A stretch of 8,037 nt of DNA from Anaerolineae bacterium (GTDB lineage: Bacteria; Chloroflexota; Anaerolineae; J102): contig WGCR01000599.1 in assembly GCA_015493675.1 (NCBI GenBank), positions 1 to 8,037 of the forward strand. The letters are read 5' to 3'. Under the pieces are notes generated by a model. That model was not told where the DNA came from and ran no database searches. It worked only from the letters and a program-made list of their open reading frames with translations. This document shows positions 1 through 5,245 of the stretch, in pieces. Position 1 is the stretch's first letter; each line of letters begins with the position of its first letter. The position numbers and the translations under genes are program-made.

Positions 1-48
1 GAATTTCACGGGTAACTACACACCTACCCTTTCATAACGAGGCAAAAA

Positions 49-117
49 CCACAAAGACACGAAGGGGAAAATAGAAGGTTTTCTTCGTGTCTTCTTAAAC
101 CTTCGCGCCTTCGTGGC
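49..117. repeat. Palindromic repeat of degenerate 8-nt units (CACRAAG type)
   Basis: The left arm CCACAAAGACACGAAG (49-64) is two 8-nt units of the form NCRCRAAG. The right arm carries the same unit in inverted orientation: CTTCGTGTCTT at 83-93 is the exact reverse complement of 54-64. After a short interruption, 100-116 reads on the other strand as CCACGAAGGCGCGAAGG, two more units. An RNA copy could fold with an 11-bp stem around an 18-nt loop. Similar CAC(A/G)AAG palindromes are, to my recollection, scattered between genes in many environmental bacterial genomes, with no agreed function. The repeat structure is seen directly; the link to a dispersed family is inferred. Confidence 0.65.
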
Positions 118-152
118 AAAGCGTTGTGCGGGATACCTGTATAGTTTTCTGC

Positions 153-160
153 GAAAATCC
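153..160. repeat. Left 8-bp direct repeat (putative target-site duplication)
   Basis: GAAAATCC directly abuts the left terminal inverted repeat of the 161-245 element and is repeated exactly at 246-253. Confidence 0.6.
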
Positions 161-245
161 GTAACTGCTAACGTATGCCATGAGGTTGTCTTTTTCCACT
201 CAAACCTGACAGGTTCGTTCACTCGAAAACGACCTTAGCAGTTAC
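161..245. mobile_element. 85-bp MITE-like element with perfect 11-bp terminal inverted repeats
   Basis: The left end GTAACTGCTAA (161-171) is the exact reverse complement of the right end TTAGCAGTTAC (235-245); allowing one mismatch, the match extends to 13 of 14 bases. Immediately outside both ends lies the same 8-mer, GAAAATCC (153-160 and 246-253), as expected for a target-site duplication. The interior is non-coding and has a near-perfect dyad, AACCTG-A-CAGGTT (203-215), and a small hairpin (215-232). IS66-family elements are known for ends starting with GTAA and for 8-bp duplications, so an IS66-mobilised MITE is the best guess. The structure is seen directly; the family assignment is inferred, and no transposase is in the window. 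Confidence 0.65.
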
Positions 246-253
246 GAAAATCC
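246..253. repeat. Right 8-bp direct repeat (putative target-site duplication)
   Basis: GAAAATCC directly abuts the right terminal inverted repeat of the 161-245 element and matches 153-160 base for base. Confidence 0.6.
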
Positions 254-348
254 GCGCCAATCCGACTGTTCAGCGTCATCAGCGGCGAATCAAAAGGCCA
301 TCGATACGAAAACGCCTGGAAATTGGCGAGAAGTTCATAACAGGCTCT

Positions 349-358
349 AGACGCGTCT
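349..358. promoter_or_regulatory. Perfect 10-bp palindrome upstream of ipk
   Basis: AGACGCGTCT is a perfect dyad that ends 4 bp before GTG 363 and 13 bp before ATG 372. Its position would suit an operator, but a single short palindrome can occur by chance and no regulator gene is nearby. Confidence 0.25.
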
Positions 359-362
359 TTAT

Positions 363-1166
363 GTGAACAAAATGACTACCATTCTCAAATTGGGCGGCGC
401 GCTGCTCACCGATAAGTCCCGCCCCGATTCCCTGCGCACGGAATTGCTGACCCACATCGCCCGCGAAATCCGCACTTGTATGGATGACGGGCTGCTCGAT
501 GATCTGATCCTGGTGCACGGGGTGGGCTCTTATGGGCACATCCCTGTGCTCCAACATCAGCTTCATCGCGGGTTTCAATCGCCCGATCAGCTCTTGCCCT
601 TCTCGAAAACACAAAGCCAGGTCATGCTCCTGCGCAACGCCATTGTGGCCGCCTTGCAAGACGCGGGCATCCCCGCGGTGCTCATGCTTCCCAGCTCCAA
701 CATGACCGCAGAGAATTTTTACATCCGTCAACAATTCTTCGAACCCGTGGCCGGATTTTTGCGCATCGGCATGACGCCGGTGCTGGGCGGCGATATGCTG
801 GCCGATGCCGCGGTGGGGTTCAGCGTTTACGGCGGCGACGCCATCAGCGTGGACCTGGCTCGTTACTTTCAGGCCGATCGACTGTTCTTCGCTACCGACG
901 TGGAGGGCGTTTTCAGCGCCGATCCGCGTAAAAATCCCGCCGCCCGCCCCATCTCCCGGCTCAGACTGAGCCAGTTGGATGATATCGCGCTCTCTGGCCG
1001 CGACCTGGATGTAAGCGGGGCCATGGCAGGCAAGCTCAAAGAGATCCTCCGGGCGAAAGATCGCATTCGGGCGGGCATGGATGTGCAGCTTTTCTCGATG
1101 ATGTCGGAAAATAGGCTGCGGGCGGCGCTGATGGGCGATGCGCCAGGCACAAAGATCGTGATCTGA
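363..1166 (+). CDS. ipk: Isopentenyl phosphate kinase (amino acid kinase family)
   Basis: Predicted to phosphorylate isopentenyl phosphate to isopentenyl diphosphate with ATP, the last step of the alternative (archaeal-type) mevalonate route to isoprenoids. Residues counted from GTG 363: the nucleotide-binding KLGGALLTDK starts at K9; HGVGSYGH (52-59) ends in H59, which matches the catalytic histidine of IPKs; GGDMLAD is at 142-148, GGD at 157-159, TDVEGVF at 178-184, and DVSGAMAGK (216-224) ends in the ATP-site lysine. The length (about 265 aa) is normal for the family. The start is ambiguous: ATG 372 gives MTTILKLGG, closer to typical IPK N-termini, and neither start has a Shine-Dalgarno. 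Oddity: the usual HGGG reads HGVG. FomA-like fosfomycin kinases are relatives, but the GH histidine and overall motifs favour IPK. No other mevalonate gene is visible; rpmH lies 145 bp downstream behind its own promoter. Confidence 0.86.
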   Translation: MNKMTTILKLGGALLTDKSRPDSLRTELLTHIAREIRTCMDDGLLDDLILVHGVGSYGHIPVLQHQLHRGFQSPDQLLPFSKTQSQVMLLRNAIVAALQDAGIPAVLMLPSSNMTAENFYIRQQFFEPVAGFLRIGMTPVLGGDMLADAAVGFSVYGGDAISVDLARYFQADRLFFATDVEGVFSADPRKNPAARPISRLRLSQLDDIALSGRDLDVSGAMAGKLKEILRAKDRIRAGMDVQLFSMMSENRLRAALMGDAPGTKIVI

Positions 1167-1179
1167 TCCGATTCGATTT

Positions 1180-1208
1180 TTGCGATGCCTCCTGATCGGA
1201 TGTATAAT
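1180..1208 (+). promoter_or_regulatory. Sigma70-type promoter of the rpmH operon
   Basis: TTGCGA (1180-1185) and a consensus TATAAT (1203-1208) are separated by exactly 17 nt. Transcription would start near 1215, leaving a leader of about 97 nt before rpmH. This is the best promoter match I found in the window, and its placement fits a highly expressed ribosomal protein operon. Confidence 0.75.
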
Positions 1209-1227
1209 TGCTAGTCGCCTCAATGTA

Positions 1228-1283
1228 GGGGAGGTCTCCGGCCTTCCCTCCTTTTTTGCCGCTTTTCGGGCCTTTTTCGCCCG
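1228..1283 (+). promoter_or_regulatory. Structured rpmH leader with two short hairpins and pyrimidine tracts
   Basis: Within the predicted leader, GGAGG (1230-1234) can pair with CCTCC (1247-1251), with G-U extension outward, followed at once by a run of six T (1252-1257), which resembles a weak attenuator. A second hairpin follows: CGGGC (1267-1271), loop CTTTTTC, GCCCG (1279-1283). Three similar C-T-run-G/C units lie between 1250 and 1283. A role in regulation is inferred only from position and shape; the first stem has a 12-nt loop and is not strong. Confidence 0.35.
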
Positions 1284-1311
1284 CACCTCATAAATAAAAG
1301 GAAGTGTCATT

Positions 1312-1449
1312 ATGCCAAAACGAACCTGGCAACCCAAAGTGCGCAAACGCGCCAAGACCCACGGCTTTCGGGCCCGCATGAAAACCACCGGTGGACGCAA
1401 CGTCCTCAAACGGCGCCGCCTGCGCGGTCGCAAACGCTTGACCGTCTAA
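1312..1449 (+). CDS. rpmH: 50S ribosomal protein L34
   Basis: Encodes a 45-residue, very basic protein of the large ribosomal subunit. It starts MPKRTWQPKVRKRAKTHGFR and ends with a GRKRLTV-type tail. The KRTxQP start, the THGFRARM core and the GRxVLxRRRxxGRKRL tail are the L34 signature, and the length is standard. A purine-rich AAGGA (1298-1302) lies 9 nt upstream of ATG 1312, one of the few good ribosome binding sites in this window. It is first in the rpmH-rnpA-yidD-yidC-khpB cluster and is driven by the promoter at 1180-1208. In many bacteria dnaA lies next to rpmH; here an isopentenyl phosphate kinase gene does instead. Confidence 0.97.
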   Translation: MPKRTWQPKVRKRAKTHGFRARMKTTGGRNVLKRRRLRGRKRLTV

Positions 1450-1464
1450 CTTTCTGACGATTCC

Positions 1465-1848
1465 GTGCGCCGGCAATATCGCCTTCGGGATAAAGGCCGC
1501 TTTCAGCAGGTAAGACGCCAGGGACGCAGTGTCAAGCACCGTCTGATTATCCTGGTTGCCCTGCCCAACAGTCTTCCCTATAGCCGCTTCGGTTTTACCG
1601 CCAGCAAACGCATCGGCAATGCCGTCAAACGCAACCGGGTGCGTCGGCTCATGCGTGAGGCCGTGCGGCTTCGTTGGGATGACATCCTCCCTGGCCGGGA
1701 TGTCGTGTGCATCGCCCGACGCCCTGTCGCCAATGCCACCTTCCAGGACGTTCAGGCGGCCTGTGAGCACTTGTTGGCCCAGGCTGGATTGCTGAAAGAT
1801 GTAAAGCCCGCCTCCTATTCGCAGCATGATCAAGAAGCTCTTTCTTAA
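1465..1848 (+). CDS. rnpA: Ribonuclease P protein component
   Basis: Encodes the small basic protein (127 aa) that partners the RNase P RNA to remove 5' leaders from precursor tRNAs. The diagnostic RNR motif is clear: KRIGNAVKRNRVRRLMREAVR at about residues 48-68. The N-terminal YRLRDKGRFQQV (5-16) and the GFTAS strand (43-47) precede it, as usual for the family. The GTG start at 1465 is well bounded: the rpmH stop TAA (1447-1449) is in the same frame, and only five codons, none a likely start, lie between. The gap to rpmH is 15 bp, and no Shine-Dalgarno is visible, so translation is probably coupled to rpmH. The 3' end overlaps yidD by 23 bp. Confidence 0.95.
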   Translation: MRRQYRLRDKGRFQQVRRQGRSVKHRLIILVALPNSLPYSRFGFTASKRIGNAVKRNRVRRLMREAVRLRWDDILPGRDVVCIARRPVANATFQDVQAACEHLLAQAGLLKDVKPASYSQHDQEALS

Positions 1849-2077
1849 ACTCATCCGCTTTTATCAGATAGTTCTCTCGCCAATGTTGGGGAGTAACTGC
1901 ATCTACACACCCACCTGCTCGCACTACACTTACGAAGCTGTTGAGCGCTTTGGTGTGATCAAAGGTGGATGGATGGGAGCCAAGCGTATTGCCCGCTGCA
2001 CGCCTTTTCATGAAGGCGGCTATGACCCGGTGCCGGAAAAGCTGGATGACCACCCTCATCAGTACAATCATTCCTGA
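1826..2077 (+). CDS. yidD: Membrane protein insertion efficiency factor YidD
   Basis: A small protein (83 aa) that associates with the inner face of the cytoplasmic membrane and assists insertion of membrane proteins through YidC/Sec. An amphipathic N-terminus (MIKKLFLKLIRFYQIVLSP) is followed by the family signature: C25 and PTCSHY (29-34), then GGWMGAKRIARC (47-58) and PFHEGGYDPVP (60-70). The usual RCHPF reads RCTPF here. The reading frame begins inside rnpA (23-bp overlap), which suggests translational coupling. The rnpA-yidD-yidC order is conserved across many phyla and supports the call. Confidence 0.95.
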   Translation: MIKKLFLKLIRFYQIVLSPMLGSNCIYTPTCSHYTYEAVERFGVIKGGWMGAKRIARCTPFHEGGYDPVPEKLDDHPHQYNHS

Positions 2078-2125
2078 TTTTGGCGGGCCCGATCCCGCAC
2101 ATATCACTACTGGACGGAAAACAGC

Positions 2126-3157
2126 GTGACACGATCGAAAAAACGAATTCTTATCCTTCTGCTTGTCCTGGTTCTGGCAGCAATTCTTCTGAGTGGATGC
2201 GGCGGCGTAGACCCTGAGACAGGGGCGTATAAACCGGGCATCTTTGAACCGCTGGCCGCCCCCCTGCGCGCCCTGATCGTCTTCTTCCACGATAAGCTGC
2301 TGGTCCCCCTGTTCGGCGAACCCAACGCCTGGGGCTGGTCGATCATTCTCGTGGCATTGCTTATCAGGCTGCTGCTACTGCCTCTGGGCATCAAACAGAT
2401 GCGGTCCATGAAGGAGGCGCAGGCCAAGATGAAAATCTTGCAGCCTGAATTGGACAAGATAAAAAAGAAATACGCTCACGACAAAAAGAAGCAGCAGGAA
2501 GAGCAGATGAAGTTGCAACAGGATGCAGGCATTATGAAGGCCCAAATGGCCGGATGCTTGCCTACGCTGTTGCAAATGCCCATCCTGTTTGCATTCTACT
2601 ATGCACTTATCGGACTGGCTGCCCAGGGGCGCATCGACAATGCCGCCTGGTACTTTATCCCCGATATCTCCAGGCCTGAGTACAGGCAGGGGATGTCCTG
2701 GCTGACACAGGACTTCACGCTGCAAAAGTTGATGCAGCCTGACATCTGGCCCTATCTGGTCTTGCCCGCCCTGCTGGCGATTACCCAGTTCGCCATGACC
2801 AAGTACACCCAGCAGGCCCAGCCCAAACAGGATGACAGCAACCCCGCAGCGGGCATGATGGGCTCCATGACCTGGATCATGACCCTGATGTTTGTCTGGT
2901 TCGCCCTGCAGGTGCCGGCAGGCCTCAGCCTTTACTGGGTGGTCAGCAATACCTTTGCCCTGGCGCAGCAGCTCTATGTAAATCGGCAGGCGCACAAGTG
3001 GGAAGGCCAGCTCAAACTCGACGGCGTCAAGGCGGTGGCAAGCAAAAGCGCCTCCGAAACTATCGAGGATGCCGAGTTCAAGGACGCCTCCTCCAAGTCA
3101 TCTGCTGCGCCGGCCAAATCTACGCAGGCCAAACGCAAACGTCGTCGCAAACGTTAG
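2126..3157 (+). CDS. yidC: Membrane protein insertase YidC/Oxa1
   Basis: A polytopic insertase (343 aa) that places and folds membrane proteins, alone or with SecYEG. The N-terminus is a lipoprotein signal: KKR, a hydrophobic core, then lipobox LSGC with C25, as in Gram-positive-style YidC/SpoIIIJ. There is no large periplasmic domain. The first core helix (about 70-90) carries R81, matching the conserved groove arginine. A charged cytoplasmic coiled-coil hairpin follows (about 91-138), then helices starting at CLPTLLQMPILFAFYYAL (144-161), around the WPYLVLPALLAITQF segment, and at VPAGLSLYWVVSN. The C-terminus is strongly basic (KRKRRRKR), a likely ribosome contact. The GTG start at 2126 is preceded by a weak GGA (2116-2118) and places the signal peptide correctly; 48 bp separate it from yidD. 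Confidence 0.95.
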   Translation: MTRSKKRILILLLVLVLAAILLSGCGGVDPETGAYKPGIFEPLAAPLRALIVFFHDKLLVPLFGEPNAWGWSIILVALLIRLLLLPLGIKQMRSMKEAQAKMKILQPELDKIKKKYAHDKKKQQEEQMKLQQDAGIMKAQMAGCLPTLLQMPILFAFYYALIGLAAQGRIDNAAWYFIPDISRPEYRQGMSWLTQDFTLQKLMQPDIWPYLVLPALLAITQFAMTKYTQQAQPKQDDSNPAAGMMGSMTWIMTLMFVWFALQVPAGLSLYWVVSNTFALAQQLYVNRQAHKWEGQLKLDGVKAVASKSASETIEDAEFKDASSKSSAAPAKSTQAKRKRRRKR

Positions 3158-3195
3158 CGTTTTCTTCTCTATCACACGTTTGACGAAAAGCCATT

Positions 3196-3945
3196 ATGCC
3201 TGAATTTGAAGCGCGCACAGTCAAAGAAGCCATTACCAAAGGGCTGAATGCCCTGGAACTCTCCCAAGAGGATGCTGTCATCGAAATCCTCGATGAAGGC
3301 CGTTCAGGCGTCTTCGGCGTGGGGGGCAAATCGGCAGTGGTGCGCATCACGCCCAGGGCGGAAGAAACGCCCGAAACTGCCGCACCGCAGCCTGCGGATG
3401 CCGCTGAAGCATCTGATGAGTCCGAGGCGTCTCCTGACACGGTCATCAGTCCCGAGCCCGAGGTTGTCTCCTCCAACAGCGAAGCAGACCAGGTGTTGAC
3501 GATCAGCGCTGGATTTTTGCAAGGACTGCTGGATCGCATGGCCTTGAAAGCTGGTGTCGAGACGCAGATGCTCGCGGGCGAGGATGAGACCATCTATCGT
3601 CTCAACATCACCGGCGAGGACCTGGGTATTCTCATTGGCCGCCGAGCCGAAACGCTAGATGCGTTTCAGTATCTCACCCGATTGGTGGTGAATCAGCAGA
3701 CCCATCGCTGGTATCGCATCGAAGTGGATGTGGAAAATTACAAGCAGCGCCGCGAGCAAAGCCTGCAACGCCTGGCCCGCAACATGGCAGACCGGGCCGT
3801 GAGCGAGGGCCGCACCATCATTCTGGAACCCATGCCGTCGCGGGAACGCCGCCTCATCCACCTGGCCTTGCGCGATCGCGAGGATGTTCGCACGGAAAGC
3901 GTGGGCGAGGGCGACTCTCGCAAAGTCACCATCATTCCCAATTGA
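3196..3945 (+). CDS. khpB: RNA-binding protein KhpB (Jag/EloR; Jag-N, KH and R3H domains)
   Basis: A cytoplasmic RNA-binding protein (249 aa), regularly encoded next to yidC; in Firmicutes it works with KhpA in control of cell elongation and division. Order of domains: Jag-N (about 4-52, with the GVFGVGGKSAVVRI end at 38-51), an acidic Ala/Glu/Ser/Pro-rich linker (about 53-95), KH (about 130-170) and R3H (about 186-249). The R3H core R218-x3-H222 is intact in RERRLIHLAL. Oddity: the KH GxxG loop reads GRRA (148-151), so the second glycine is alanine, which may weaken or change RNA binding. The start ATG 3196 follows yidC by 38 bp with no good Shine-Dalgarno. It is the last gene of the cluster, before the terminator at 4056. 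Confidence 0.93.
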   Translation: MPEFEARTVKEAITKGLNALELSQEDAVIEILDEGRSGVFGVGGKSAVVRITPRAEETPETAAPQPADAAEASDESEASPDTVISPEPEVVSSNSEADQVLTISAGFLQGLLDRMALKAGVETQMLAGEDETIYRLNITGEDLGILIGRRAETLDAFQYLTRLVVNQQTHRWYRIEVDVENYKQRREQSLQRLARNMADRAVSEGRTIILEPMPSRERRLIHLALRDREDVRTESVGEGDSRKVTIIPN

Positions 3946-3953
3946 CGCCTTTG

Positions 3954-4037
3954 GGTGACAGCCACGTTCTTTTCATCGCCGACAGCCGGCGACGCGTTGC
4001 CATGCAAGCAGCTTTTGGATGTAAAGTGACTGTCACC
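3954..4037. repeat. 84-bp imperfect inverted-repeat element
   Basis: The left arm (3954-3968, beginning GGTGACAG) matches the reverse complement of the right arm (4023-4037, ending CTGTCACC) at 13 of 15 positions; the outer 8 bp are perfect. The interior has a second hairpin, TCGCCG (3976-3981), loop ACAGC, CGGCGA (3987-3992), and a short TTGC/GCAA dyad (3997-4007). The right arm contains the palindrome GTGAC-T-GTCAC (4026-4036). I see no flanking direct repeats and no open frame. It could be a MITE/REP-like element or a folded 3' untranslated region of the khpB transcript. Confidence 0.5.
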
Positions 4038-4055
4038 TGAACTTCTTCTTATTGA

Positions 4056-4082
4056 CCCTCGCAGACAGCGGGGGTTTGTTTT
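4056..4082 (+). terminator. Intrinsic terminator of the rpmH-khpB operon
   Basis: CCCTCGC (4056-4062), loop AGACA, GCGGGGG (4068-4074) forms a 7-bp stem with one G-U pair, followed by TTTGTTTT (4075-4082). It lies 111 bp after the khpB stop and 29 bp before tsaE, the expected place to separate the two clusters. Confidence 0.8.
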
Positions 4083-4104
4083 ATCCCCTGCAATTCGCTA
4101 AAAT
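4076..4104 (+). promoter_or_regulatory. Promoter of tsaE, predicted to give a leaderless transcript
   Basis: TTGTTT (4076-4081), a 17-nt spacer and TAAAAT (4099-4104) make a reasonable sigma70-type promoter. The -10 ends 6 nt before ATG 4111, so the predicted first transcribed base is the A of the start codon. No Shine-Dalgarno is present. The -35 lies inside the T-tract of the upstream terminator. Confidence 0.55.
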
Positions 4105-4110
4105 CAACGT

Positions 4111-4545
4111 ATGCCTCAGACATTTCTCTGCGATACGCCCGAGGCCACCCGTTCCCGAGCTCGCGAGCTGGCCCGGACGCTGGCTTCTCCCGTAGTCATC
4201 GCTTTGTATGGCGATTTGGGAGCGGGCAAAACCCTTTTCACCCAGGCATTGGCCCGGGCGTTGGACATTACCGGGCCTGTCACCAGCCCCACCTTCACGC
4301 TTATCAACGAATATGATCTGCCCGGCGGTGGCAAATTCTTCCACGTAGACGTTTACCGCCTGCACGACGCCGTGCCCGAGGCTATGGCGCTGGGCCTGGA
4401 GGATCTGTTCGATGAAGGCATTGTGGTCATCGAATGGGCCGATCGCATCCGCCCGCTGTTGCCCGATGAGCGCATTGATGTGTATTTTGAACACGCTGGC
4501 GAAGATCGCAGACAGATCACCATTCAAGATCATCGCCCCGCCTGA
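4111..4545 (+). CDS. tsaE: tRNA t6A biosynthesis ATPase TsaE
   Basis: A P-loop ATPase (144 aa) needed, with TsaB, TsaD and TsaC, to make N6-threonylcarbamoyladenosine at position 37 of ANN-decoding tRNAs; it drives turnover of the TsaBD complex. The Walker A GDLGAGKT is at 34-41, the family motif SPTFTLINEY at 59-68, HVDVYRL at 78-84, and the acidic IEWADR at 107-112. The length is typical. ATG 4111 is supported by TAAAAT ending 6 nt upstream, consistent with leaderless initiation. It is followed after 13 bp by tsaB, probably in one transcript. tsaD and tsaC are not in the window. Confidence 0.96.
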   Translation: MPQTFLCDTPEATRSRARELARTLASPVVIALYGDLGAGKTLFTQALARALDITGPVTSPTFTLINEYDLPGGGKFFHVDVYRLHDAVPEAMALGLEDLFDEGIVVIEWADRIRPLLPDERIDVYFEHAGEDRRQITIQDHRPA

Positions 4546-4558
4546 TTGCTGATATCCC

Positions 4559-5209
4559 ATGCTTCTTGCCCTTGACACCGCCACCCAATACGCTTCCATC
4601 GCCCTGTATGACGGCCAGTCTGTCGTTGCCGAGCTGAACTGGCGTTCGGATAGACGTCATACAGTGGAACTGGCTCCTCAGGTGGACAACCTGCTGCGGC
4701 TGGCTGGCGTTGCGCCTGCTGACCTGACCGCACTGGCCATCGGCATCGGCCCCGGGTCTTACACCGGCACGCGCATTGCCCTTAGCTACGCTAAAGGCGT
4801 CGTTCTGGCCCGCGATCTCCCCCTCATCGGCGTCCCCACGCTGGATGCGCTGGCCTATCCGCATCTGCCTGCGGGCCGGGCGCTGTGCGCAGTGGTGGCC
4901 GCGGGCCGCGGGCGCTACTGTTGGGCGGTGTACGCCCCGGATGATCCGCAGCCCCGACGTCTCACTGAGTTCGGCCTGGACAAATTGCCATCGCTTCTGC
5001 CCCGGCTGCCATCTCCCCTGCTGTTCGTCGGCGAATTGAGTTCGGAGGACAAAGCGCTGTTGGCCGCAAAATGGGGCGGGGATGCCATCATCCTCCCACC
5101 AGCCCTGGCTGTGCGCCGGGCGGGCGCTCTGGCTGAACTGGCCTGGGCCCGTTTGCTGAGGGGCGATACAGATGATCCCATAGCGCTCAGTCCTATTTAT
5201 CTCGGTTAA
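4559..5209 (+). CDS. tsaB: t6A biosynthesis protein TsaB
   Basis: An ASKHA-fold, catalytically inactive paralogue of TsaD (216 aa) that scaffolds the bacterial TsaB-TsaD-TsaE complex for t6A. The N-terminal phosphate-1-like strand MLLALDTATQYASIAL (1-16) and the H34-x-x-x-L-A-P helix are typical. The conserved GPGSYTGTR (64-72) with IALSYAKG and the GVPTLDALA (91-99) stretch identify TsaB rather than TsaD, which would carry an HxxxH metal site not seen here. The C-terminus ends at PIYLG; family members often continue a few residues past this point. ATG 4559 lies 13 bp after tsaE with no Shine-Dalgarno. Confidence 0.95.
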   Translation: MLLALDTATQYASIALYDGQSVVAELNWRSDRRHTVELAPQVDNLLRLAGVAPADLTALAIGIGPGSYTGTRIALSYAKGVVLARDLPLIGVPTLDALAYPHLPAGRALCAVVAAGRGRYCWAVYAPDDPQPRRLTEFGLDKLPSLLPRLPSPLLFVGELSSEDKALLAAKWGGDAIILPPALAVRRAGALAELAWARLLRGDTDDPIALSPIYLG

Positions 5210-5245
5210 TTTCCCTGTCCCGCACGCATCATCCCCAACATCATC

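Larger units (their letters stand above)
1..362. other. Gene-free, repeat-rich intergenic region
   Basis: I see no credible coding sequence here. A 68-codon open frame on the minus strand (16-222) runs through repeat DNA and resembles no family I know. What the stretch does hold: GTAACT at 12-17, a palindromic repeat built on an 8-nt unit (about 49-117), an 85-bp element with terminal inverted repeats (161-245) flanked by 8-bp direct repeats, small internal dyads at 203-215 and 215-232, and a perfect 10-bp palindrome at 349-358 just before the kinase gene. A weak promoter for that gene may lie at about 323-351 (TTGGCG, 17-nt spacer, TCTAGA), but the match is poor. Confidence 0.7.

Noticed and set aside
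16..222. 68-codon open frame on the minus strand in the intergenic region
   Set aside because: It runs through the palindromic repeat and into the MITE-like element; the Arg/Lys/Phe-rich product is what such repeats give when translated.
363..371. GTG 363 as the certain start of ipk
   Set aside because: ATG 372 gives an N-terminus closer to the family and neither has a ribosome binding site; the longer form is kept only as the outer limit.
279..1433. 384-codon open frame on the minus strand
   Set aside because: It lies antisense to ipk and rpmH, both with clear family motifs, and its translation shows no recognisable domain; GC-rich codon use produces long antisense frames.
1649..2290. 213-codon open frame on the minus strand
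   Set aside because: Antisense to rnpA, yidD and the start of yidC, all with firm signatures.
4081..4089. DnaA-box-like TTATCCCCT and a similar TTATCCCCG at 7468-7476 as signs of a replication origin
   Set aside because: Each matches the consensus TTATCCACA at only 7 of 9 positions, they are far apart, and no AT-rich region or dnaA gene accompanies them.
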